Assembly: GCA_040007895.1 (NCBI GenBank)
Contig: JBDTUE010000074.1
Location: forward strand, 1-17,547
Source of the DNA: JADJLQ01 sp040007895
GTDB lineage: Bacteria > Bacteroidota > Bacteroidia > Chitinophagales > Saprospiraceae
DNA length: 17,547 bases
Reading direction: 5' to 3'
Every line of letters starts with the position of its first letter. Positions within the stretch are counted from its first letter, which is position 1. This document shows positions 1-6,223 of the stretch, piece after piece. The translations under genes and the position numbers were made by a program. The notes under the pieces are model-generated. The model saw only the letters and a list, made by a program, of their open reading frames with translations. It was not told the DNA's origin and did no database searches.

Positions 1-1269
1 GACCATCAATCTTATTTTTATCCGGGTGTTAATGCAGCACTTGTATTATCAGATATGATGCCTTCTCTTAAAAATGGTGGTATATTAAATTATGCCAAGT
101 TAAAAGGGTCTTATGCTCAGACTGGAAGTGTATTTGCTCTTCCTGGTACTACCGGTGCATATCAATTGGAATCTACGTTCTCTCAGGTTGGTGGATTCCC
201 GTACGGAACGTTACCTGGATTTTCTGCCGATGGAAGTATAAATAATCCGTTGATCAAACCTGAAACTGTAAGATCTACAGAGGTTGGACTCGAACTTGGA
301 TTGTTTAATAGTAGAATTATTACAGAATTAGCGTACTATTTCCAGGACAATAATGATCAGGTGGTTCCAATTGGAATTTCAAATTCAACAGGATATGCTG
401 CTGCATTATTGAATGCTGCCAGGTTTGAAAATAAAGGGTTAGAAGTGGATGTGAAATTGACTCCTTTCTTAAAATTTGGAAGGTTTTCATGGGAAATGTC
501 TGGCAACTATACCTACAATACTTCTGATGTAATCTCTATTTATGAAGGATTGGATGAATTATTTGTTGGTAATACTTCTTATATCATTAAAGGTTATCCT
601 GCTTATACTCATAAATTAAAAGATTGGTTGAGAGATCCACAAGGAAGGGTTATTATTGATCCGGTGAGTGGATATCCTAAACAAAATCCGGTTAATACTT
701 ATTTTGGAAGAACGAACCCAAAACATATTGTTGGTATTACCAGTGAAATGAATTTTAAAGGACTTAGCCTGAGAGCTGTTGCAGAGTACAGAGGCGGAGC
801 TTTTATTCAAAATGATATTGGCAGAAATCTTGGATTCACCGGAATCTCTAACTTAAGTGCCATTAATGGTCGTCAAAGATTTGTATTTCCAAATTCAGTT
901 ATTGCAAATGCAGATGGATCTTTTACAGAAAATAAAGATATCGTAGTAAGAAATGCTCATTATTCATTCTTACAGGACGGAGCATTTACAAATGTTCAGA
1001 CGAATTATTATTCTTCAGCAGACTTCTGGAAATTAAGAGAATTGACATTGAGTTATGAATTGCCTCAGTCATTAATGAGAAATAGTAAAATAGTTAAGCG
1101 GGCCACTTTGAGTTTAATAGGACGTAATCTGATCATGTTTACCCCTATTTCAAATCAATGGACAGATCCTGAATTTTCTAATACTACCGGTAATGCTGTC
1201 GGATTTACTGATTCTGGCCAAAGTCCTCCAACACGGGTTTTTGGTTTTAACGTTAACCTTACTTTCTAA
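1..1269 (+). CDS. SusC/RagA-type TonB-dependent outer-membrane transporter, C-terminal part
   Basis: The reading frame is open from the first base, so this is the 3' end of a larger gene; the first ATG in frame (55) is internal. About 422 codons remain. The fragment has the alternating strand pattern of the C-terminal half of a SusC barrel. It contains the family-typical stretch IKPETVRSTEVGLELGLF, a late GRNL block followed by WTDPEF, and a final strand ending NVNLTF whose terminal Phe fits the BAM-recognition signal. The signal peptide, carboxypeptidase-regulatory-like domain, plug and first barrel strands lie upstream of the window. It stops 27 bp before a SusD-type gene, the normal susC-susD order, so it should form an energised importer with that lipoprotein. 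The substrate cannot be read from the sequence. The family call is very secure; the subfamily is not. Confidence 0.95.
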   Translation, partial: DHQSYFYPGVNAALVLSDMMPSLKNGGILNYAKLKGSYAQTGSVFALPGTTGAYQLESTFSQVGGFPYGTLPGFSADGSINNPLIKPETVRSTEVGLELGLFNSRIITELAYYFQDNNDQVVPIGISNSTGYAAALLNAARFENKGLEVDVKLTPFLKFGRFSWEMSGNYTYNTSDVISIYEGLDELFVGNTSYIIKGYPAYTHKLKDWLRDPQGRVIIDPVSGYPKQNPVNTYFGRTNPKHIVGITSEMNFKGLSLRAVAEYRGGAFIQNDIGRNLGFTGISNLSAINGRQRFVFPNSVIANADGSFTENKDIVVRNAHYSFLQDGAFTNVQTNYYSSADFWKLRELTLSYELPQSLMRNSKIVKRATLSLIGRNLIMFTPISNQWTDPEFSNTTGNAVGFTDSGQSPPTRVFGFNVNLTF

Positions 1270-1296
1270 TTCTAAAGAATCCTAAATTTAATTTTT

Positions 1297-2907
1297 ATGA
1301 AATCTAATATATTAAGAGTATCCTTTAGTCTGGTATGTCTGATGATGGCAGTAAGCTGTTCAAAAGATAGCCTGGATATAAATAAGGATCCAAACAGAGG
1401 TGTGGAGAGTAATATGACTGCTTCAGTGATATTGCCCCAGGCATTGTTTAATGCAGCGACAAGAGTCGGTACAGGCTATGGATTTTTAGGTCATTGGTTG
1501 GGTTATTGGTGCCCACCGGCAAATTATTCACCAAGTGGCGAAGAACAATCATATAATATCTCTACTAATTTTGGTGCAGGTTTGTTTTCAGGCATTATGG
1601 ATAATGCTTATGATTTTGAGTTTGCTGAAATCAGGGCAAAGGCAGCTAATGAGAATTATTACATAGGTATATCTAAAATAATGAAGGCTTTTAGCTTTAC
1701 TACATTAGTTGAAATATATAATAATATTCCTTATAGCGAAGCACTTAAGGGACTCGAATATATCCGTCCTAAATATGACGATGGTAAATTGGTATACGAG
1801 CAATCGTTGATTCAGATTGATTCTTCGATCACTTATTTCAAAGCAGCAAAAAACAAAGGTGAAATAAATGATGATATCAAGTTCAGGGATATTATGTTCA
1901 AAGGGGATGCAGATGCTTGGGTTAGATTTGCTAACTCGTTAAAACTGCGTTTACTTTTACATCAATCTGCAAAATCAGATAGAGCAGCTTATATCACTGC
2001 AGAGTTAAGCAAAATTACTGCTGAAGGTTCTGGCTTTTTAAAATCCGGTGAAGATGCAAGTGTTAGTCCTGGCTTTTCTCAGGATAAATCAAACCCATAT
2101 TATGGAGCATATGGATTTACTGCTACGGGTACTCAGGCGACAGACTTTTGGAGAGCCAATCGATTCGCCATGGAATTATTGAAACTTTCTTCTGATCCAA
2201 GATTGGGTGCATTTTATAAGAAAGTCACCAATGCATTTCCCTCAGGTGGATCTGAGCCATTTGTTCAGAATTCACCATTAGATTACAGAGGAAATGAATA
2301 TGGTCGACCGATTGACAACTCTACCTATCCTTCTCAAACGGCCAATTTCGTTTCTCAGATCGGGGGGATTCCAACTGCGGCCGCTGTATCACCAGGTGCC
2401 ATTGGTTTAATAAAGGGATATGATCAAAGACTTTGGGTCATGACTTCTGTGGAAGCCGCTTTTCTTCAGGCTGAAGCGATTGAAAGAGGTTGGTTGCCAG
2501 GTAACAAAGAAACTGCTTATAAAAATGCAGTACAGGAATCTTTCCGTTGGCTGAATATTGAAGGTTCTAAAACAGCAGCGGATGCAGCATTTACAAAATG
2601 GTATACTACCCAGGATGAAAATAATAACAAAGCAGTAAGTTATCAGGATGCTGATAATAAGTTACAGTTGGTTTTAGGACAGAAATATCTTGCTATGAAT
2701 GGTACTAATCACCTGGAAGCATGGACGGATTATAGAAGAAACAATGCATATCCGGCTATTCCATTGTCTATTAATCCAGGTAGAACCAGTACCAATATAC
2801 CGGTCAGATTATTATATCCACAACGGGAATATGATCTGAATACTGCGAGTGTTCAGGCCCAGGGTGCCGTCAATCAATTTACCAGTAAGATCTGGTGGAT
2901 GAATTAA
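1297..2907 (+). CDS. SusD-type surface lipoprotein (SusD-like_2 kind)
   Basis: 536 residues. The N-terminus is a lipoprotein signal with lipobox AVSC (Cys21), followed by SKDSLDINKDPNRG; the LDIN-DPN signature is typical of the SusD-like_2 branch of the SusD/RagB superfamily. Helical, TPR-like sequence follows. Near residues 379-400 comes the conserved VEAAFLQAEAIERGW helix, and around 468-489 the EAWTDYRRN block, both family hallmarks; the length is usual for this group. The role is ligand capture at the cell surface as a lid over the SusC barrel. It lies 27 bp after the susC-type gene and 19 bp before the next lipoprotein gene, so the three are very likely cotranscribed. The start is chosen because it gives a complete signal peptide directly after the susC stop. 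No Shine-Dalgarno is visible, only A/T-rich sequence, as is usual in Bacteroidota. Confidence 0.94.
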   Translation: MKSNILRVSFSLVCLMMAVSCSKDSLDINKDPNRGVESNMTASVILPQALFNAATRVGTGYGFLGHWLGYWCPPANYSPSGEEQSYNISTNFGAGLFSGIMDNAYDFEFAEIRAKAANENYYIGISKIMKAFSFTTLVEIYNNIPYSEALKGLEYIRPKYDDGKLVYEQSLIQIDSSITYFKAAKNKGEINDDIKFRDIMFKGDADAWVRFANSLKLRLLLHQSAKSDRAAYITAELSKITAEGSGFLKSGEDASVSPGFSQDKSNPYYGAYGFTATGTQATDFWRANRFAMELLKLSSDPRLGAFYKKVTNAFPSGGSEPFVQNSPLDYRGNEYGRPIDNSTYPSQTANFVSQIGGIPTAAAVSPGAIGLIKGYDQRLWVMTSVEAAFLQAEAIERGWLPGNKETAYKNAVQESFRWLNIEGSKTAADAAFTKWYTTQDENNNKAVSYQDADNKLQLVLGQKYLAMNGTNHLEAWTDYRRNNAYPAIPLSINPGRTSTNIPVRLLYPQREYDLNTASVQAQGAVNQFTSKIWWMN

Positions 2908-2926
2908 TCTAACTATTCAACTATTA

Positions 2927-3862
2927 ATGAAAATTAAAATGAAAAATATAATTAATTTATTAGCCATCGTACTGATGATTAGTGCTACCTCCTGCTTACG
3001 GGATGAGCCAATCACGGACTACACCGATGCAGCAATAAAGCCAATAGTTCTTATACCTAATGGAAACTGGCCATCTGTTCAAAAAGCTAATCCGATTGCT
3101 TTTGATTTCAAGACAACTGGACAGGATATTGATTTATATGCAAGAGTTTCCTGGGTTCGTCCATTAGATAAAGATATTACCGTCAATTTTGCTAAAGATG
3201 CGTCAATCATCACTGCCTACAATGCAGCTTTGGGAACTAACTATGTTGAATTGTCTGCAGGGGCTTATACTCTTCCAACATTGGCTGTTGTCATACCCGC
3301 CGGTAAACTAGAAGCTAAAGTAACGATCAAAGTTTTTGCGGATAAAGTGGATTTAACCAAGAATAATATGTTGGCTTTTAAAATCGTCGACGCCGGTGAT
3401 CAACCAATAGCCAGCAATTTCAGGCAAATGGTATTTCCTGTATTGGTAAAAAATATCTACGAAGCCAATTATAATGTGACAGGTTATTTCTTCCATCCCA
3501 GCGCACCAAGAAGCATAAATGCTGCTAAGTATATGGCAACCATCTCGGGCGACAGAGTAGAAGGTCAGTTGGGAGATTTAGGAGGATGGTTTTTTCAGGT
3601 TCAGATTACAAATGAAAGTAAATTAACTTCTTTCATTAGTAATGGAGCTACACCGGCTCCACCGGCTGCTGGTCTTATGACTATAGATAATGGAGCCGGG
3701 ATTCCAACATATCCAGGTCCGGGAGGTTTTGACCACGCAACATATCCTAATGACTATAATGCAACAACCAAAACATTCAGAATCCATTATGGCTATGCAA
3801 CTGGGGCGGCCGGAGAAAAAGAATATACCAGACAGATGTATGAAAAATGGGTAAGACAATAA
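2927..3862 (+). CDS. DUF1735-like surface lipoprotein associated with the SusCD pair
   Basis: 311 residues with a lipoprotein signal (lipobox ATSC, Cys23). Residues roughly 40-165 look like the DUF1735 / BT_3987-type N-terminal beta-sandwich: a strand-rich stretch with ITVNFAKDASIITAYNAALG, then YVELSAGAYTLP and a VVIPAGKLEAKVTIKV strand. This domain is common in lipoproteins encoded just after susD. The C-terminal part, with a proline/glycine-rich segment around 240-270 and a final Tyr/Arg-rich strand, resembles the short second domain (DUF4361-like) found with DUF1735. In characterised polysaccharide utilisation loci, proteins in this position often bind glycan at the surface; that role here is inference. 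The start could be Met1 or Met5 (position 2939); both leave a working signal. It is 19 bp after the susD-type stop, and a strong terminator follows 22 bp after its own stop. Confidence 0.8.
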   Translation: MKIKMKNIINLLAIVLMISATSCLRDEPITDYTDAAIKPIVLIPNGNWPSVQKANPIAFDFKTTGQDIDLYARVSWVRPLDKDITVNFAKDASIITAYNAALGTNYVELSAGAYTLPTLAVVIPAGKLEAKVTIKVFADKVDLTKNNMLAFKIVDAGDQPIASNFRQMVFPVLVKNIYEANYNVTGYFFHPSAPRSINAAKYMATISGDRVEGQLGDLGGWFFQVQITNESKLTSFISNGATPAPPAAGLMTIDNGAGIPTYPGPGGFDHATYPNDYNATTKTFRIHYGYATGAAGEKEYTRQMYEKWVRQ

Positions 3863-3884
3863 TCTATTTTGAACTAATACATTA

Positions 3885-3915
3885 GAAAAGAGGTTACATT
3901 TTGTAGCCTCTTTTC
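3885..3915 (+). terminator. Strong hairpin terminator after the first SusCD operon
   Basis: A 14-bp stem (3885-3898 with 3902-3915, one G-T wobble) closes a 3-base TTT loop. The 3' arm contains CTCTTTTC. The A-rich 5' arm and T-rich 3' arm mean it could act in both directions. It lies 22 bp after the DUF1735-like gene and only 24 bp before the ATG of the next gene, so either transcription reads through or the next gene is initiated by a promoter overlapping the hairpin. Confidence 0.85.
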
Positions 3916-3939
3916 GTTTAAATAAAAACTTAATTTAGA

Positions 3940-4653
3940 ATGAAACTTGTTATAATTTTTTCATTATTATTTTCTGTGTTGAGTAGTGAGTTGTCTTCTC
4001 AGGCCAGGGCCTTCAGGGATTTCGTAGTGGCAGCAAGTTCTAATACCAATCCCGAATTATTGGCTTCCGGTTTTCAGGCTTTTGGTGGAAGTGAACGTTT
4101 TGTAGGGGATGAATGGATTCAAGGTGGCATTATTAGTACTAAAGGGGAGTTCATTTCAGATAAATATAAATTCAATTATGATTTTAATACCAATGAAGTT
4201 TATGTAAAACATGATGAAGATCAGCAAACCGTCGTGCTTCAAAACAATACGATCCGCAATTTCTTTTTAATAGATCCTAAAACACGGGACTCTATTAAGT
4301 TTATAAAATTTATAGCGATAGACCCGCGAAACAAACAATTTTATCAATTATTGGCTGGTGATATGTATGGCAAGGCAGCATTATTAAAATTTAAAACGGT
4401 GGAAATAGTGAAAGCAAATAAAAACAGCTATGCTAATAATTTTAATGGTACCTACAAAGATACGTATACGCCTCATATAGATTATTACCTGGTTACTAAA
4501 GAAAAAGGAGCGATCAAACTGGACAAACTAATACGAAAAAGTTTTACTGATGAATTTCCTGAATTAAGAGAACAGGCTAATGCTGTGGTAAAAAAACCGA
4601 ATTTAAATGAAAGTCAGGCGATTGTACTGACTAATTTTCTTAATCTGAATTGA
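3940..4653 (+). CDS. Secreted protein of unknown function, paralogue of the gene at 11731
   Basis: 237 residues with a Sec signal peptide (hydrophobic to about residue 17, probable cleavage near SSQ-A, residue 21-22) and no lipobox cysteine, so it is probably periplasmic or secreted. The mature part is mixed alpha/beta. The block at residues 75-96 (KYKFN...TNEV...DEDQQ) aligns without gaps to residues 80-101 of the 248-residue protein encoded at 11731, with 12 of 22 identities by eye. Further shared patterns are FVGDEW/FLYEEF before it, a YYL strand followed by KL near residues 180-195, a DEFPEL/DLFPKL step and a closing NFLNLN/NYMSEL helix. I recall similar secreted proteins being common in Bacteroidota without known function. 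No catalytic motif is visible. The gene overlaps nothing and is followed 16 bp later by the thioredoxin-like lipoprotein, so the two probably share a transcript. Confidence 0.85.
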   Translation: MKLVIIFSLLFSVLSSELSSQARAFRDFVVAASSNTNPELLASGFQAFGGSERFVGDEWIQGGIISTKGEFISDKYKFNYDFNTNEVYVKHDEDQQTVVLQNNTIRNFFLIDPKTRDSIKFIKFIAIDPRNKQFYQLLAGDMYGKAALLKFKTVEIVKANKNSYANNFNGTYKDTYTPHIDYYLVTKEKGAIKLDKLIRKSFTDEFPELREQANAVVKKPNLNESQAIVLTNFLNLN

Positions 4654-4669
4654 TGATGTTGCCTTCCTT

Positions 4670-5794
4670 GTGACAGACAATTTAAGAATACATTCTCTAT
4701 TTCTTTCTATTGTTTTATTCTTTGCATTCATTCAGTGCAATGTACTGAAACAGGATACGATTCATATTAAAGGACTTATCTCAAATGCTCCTCCTCATAT
4801 CCTTTTTATTAGTAAGTATTACCTGGATGAAAGACAGGAATTGATCATTGATTCGATCCGGGTTGATCAATTGGATCAAAGAATTGATTTAGTTATTCCC
4901 TTTATTAAAGATTCTAATTCATTAATAAAATTGAATGTTGGCAGGAATGCTTTATTCGTATTTTTAGATGATACGATCAGTGACATTGACTTGAAAGTAA
5001 ATTTAAATGATCTTGGAAATTATTCTGTCACAGGTCCTTTGACCAATACTCTCTTCCAAAAAATAAATTCCCTGCTCAGGCCTTTTCAGGATAGTTTATA
5101 TATGCTCTCCAATTTTATTAATAACTCTTCTGACGTTTTACGAAAAAATATACTTATAGATCAAACAGTATCCCTTAAAACTCGTCAACATAAAATGATG
5201 AAATCATTTGTCGATACGTGTAATTCTCCAAAAACAATTTTGAAAATAATTTATGATATGGATTTTTCAAGATTCCCGGATGAATTAAAACAACTAGTTG
5301 CCGAATTGAATTCTAAGTTTGGATCTGATCCGGGAATCAGGAAATATGTCAGTGAAAGCAATAGTTTTATTAAGATTATTGAAAATGAATTTAAAACAGG
5401 AGATACTATTCCTGATCTTAAACTCATACTTACCGGAAACCATCCTGCTCAAATGAGTGGTATTTTAAAGGATAAAAATCTATTGGTATTTTGGGCTTCA
5501 TATTGTCAAAGTTGTATTCAGGAAATGACAGTAAATAGCCAGGTTGCATTTAAAACTGATTCTATAGATCAGATCATAGGATTATCATTAGATGTAGATT
5601 CTGTGGCTTATTTTTCTACAGTTAAAAGGCTACCATCCGATTGGCTCCAGGCGTATGATTTTAAAGGATGGAGAGGATCTATTGCAAATCATTTTTTGAT
5701 AGACAGCATTCCTCATGATATCATAGTAGATAAACAGTTGAAAGTGTTGAAGGTAAATTTTTTTAAAAATAGGAACGGTTCAAGCTTTCATTAA
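4670..5794 (+). CDS. Lipoprotein with DUF4369-like N-terminus and thioredoxin-like C-terminus (TlpA/AhpC-TSA type)
   Basis: 374 residues from a GTG start. The N-terminus is a lipoprotein signal ending FIQC (Cys23), so it is membrane-anchored outside the cytoplasm. Residues about 30-130 are strand-rich and resemble the DUF4369 domain often fused to thioredoxins in Bacteroidota (IHIKGLISNAPPHILFISKY, then a TGPLTN step). A helical spacer follows. The C-terminal part (about 245-360) is a TlpA-like thioredoxin fold: a LLVFWASYCQSC active site with Cys279 and Cys282, and a SIPHDIIVDK segment supplying the cis-proline loop. The expected role is thiol-disulfide exchange with exported proteins; the partner is unknown. 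The GTG start is chosen because no in-frame ATG gives a signal peptide and the upstream in-frame stop is at 4646. An out-of-frame ATGATG at 4653 overlaps the previous stop. The domain call is strong; the physiological role is open. Confidence 0.88.
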   Translation: MTDNLRIHSLFLSIVLFFAFIQCNVLKQDTIHIKGLISNAPPHILFISKYYLDERQELIIDSIRVDQLDQRIDLVIPFIKDSNSLIKLNVGRNALFVFLDDTISDIDLKVNLNDLGNYSVTGPLTNTLFQKINSLLRPFQDSLYMLSNFINNSSDVLRKNILIDQTVSLKTRQHKMMKSFVDTCNSPKTILKIIYDMDFSRFPDELKQLVAELNSKFGSDPGIRKYVSESNSFIKIIENEFKTGDTIPDLKLILTGNHPAQMSGILKDKNLLVFWASYCQSCIQEMTVNSQVAFKTDSIDQIIGLSLDVDSVAYFSTVKRLPSDWLQAYDFKGWRGSIANHFLIDSIPHDIIVDKQLKVLKVNFFKNRNGSSFH

Positions 5795-6106
5795 CAGTTC
5801 GGCTGAGTCATAAAATGTATTCAAAGAATCAAGTTGTTTTTATAGTTTTTGATTCAAAATAAATTGAATAGTTCCTAATTTTTTAACATTCAGTTCAATA
5901 ATTTATTTTGAGCAGTGACTTATATTTTCAGAAAAAATTGAATCTTAGTCAATTTAATTTGTTTTTAATGTTATATCAATAATATTCTAATTATAGAAAT
6001 TATAAATTAATAATTATAAATTATATGAATTATTATTCTGTTTATATTTAAATATACAGATTAATTATGATATCGATTTGCCTTGGAATGTACAAACCTG
6101 CCCCTC

Positions 6107-6138
6107 TTTTTAAGTGATTATTCTGCCCATAGTTTCAC
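6107..6138 (+). promoter_or_regulatory. Candidate Bacteroidota-type promoter of the second susC
   Basis: TAGTTTCAC at 6130-6138 resembles the Bacteroidota -7 consensus TAnnTTTG. A T-run at 6107-6111 lies about 18 bases upstream, where the -33 element is expected. It begins 94 bp before the ATG at 6224. The third susC has TACCTTCAC starting 95 bp before its ATG, also with a T-run 17 bases upstream. The match to consensus alone is weak; the shared form and position carry the call. Confidence 0.5.
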
Positions 6139-6154
6139 AACGAGAGTTATCGAA

Positions 6155-6206
6155 TCGTTAATTTTTCCTAGGTTTATACCTCGTATTACTCACTTTATTA
6201 AATCAA
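6155..6206 (+). promoter_or_regulatory. Conserved 5' leader element of the second susC
   Basis: Shared with 12607-12667 upstream of the third susC. The order of blocks is TCGTTAA, then a small hairpin around TTTAT (here GGT-TTAT-ACC, 6171-6180), then TCG, ACTCACT (6188-6194), TTTATTA and AAATCAA. TCGTTAA lies exactly 16 bases after the promoter-like box in both copies, and TTTAT starts 18 bases after the T of TCGTTAA in both. It would lie in the untranslated leader of the mRNA. It matches no riboswitch I recognise. Confidence 0.55.
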
Positions 6207-6223
6207 ACTAAATTAGGGTTAAC

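Larger units (their letters stand above)
5795..6223 (+). other. AT-rich intergenic region upstream of the second SusCD pair
   Basis: No coding sequence is supported in these 429 bases. A 7-bp inverted repeat (GAATCAA at 5826-5832, TTGATTC at 5849-5855, 16-base loop) follows the thioredoxin-like gene but has no clear T-run, so it is at best a weak terminator. Between about 5960 and 6065 the sequence is almost pure A/T, including a 12-bp direct repeat AATTATAAATTA at 5998-6009 and 6012-6023. Such tracts could bend DNA or act as UP-element-like sequence. The candidate promoter and the leader shared with the third SusCD locus occupy the last 95 bases. Confidence 0.7.

Noticed and set aside
5826..5855. 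Inverted repeat GAATCAA/TTGATTC as terminator of the thioredoxin-like gene
   Set aside because: The loop is long, the stem is A/T-rich and no T-run follows. It is mentioned only in the intergenic entry.
6155..6206. Known riboswitch in the susC leader
   Set aside because: No cobalamin, thiamine, SAM or other familiar conserved core is visible, and the element is too short for those classes.
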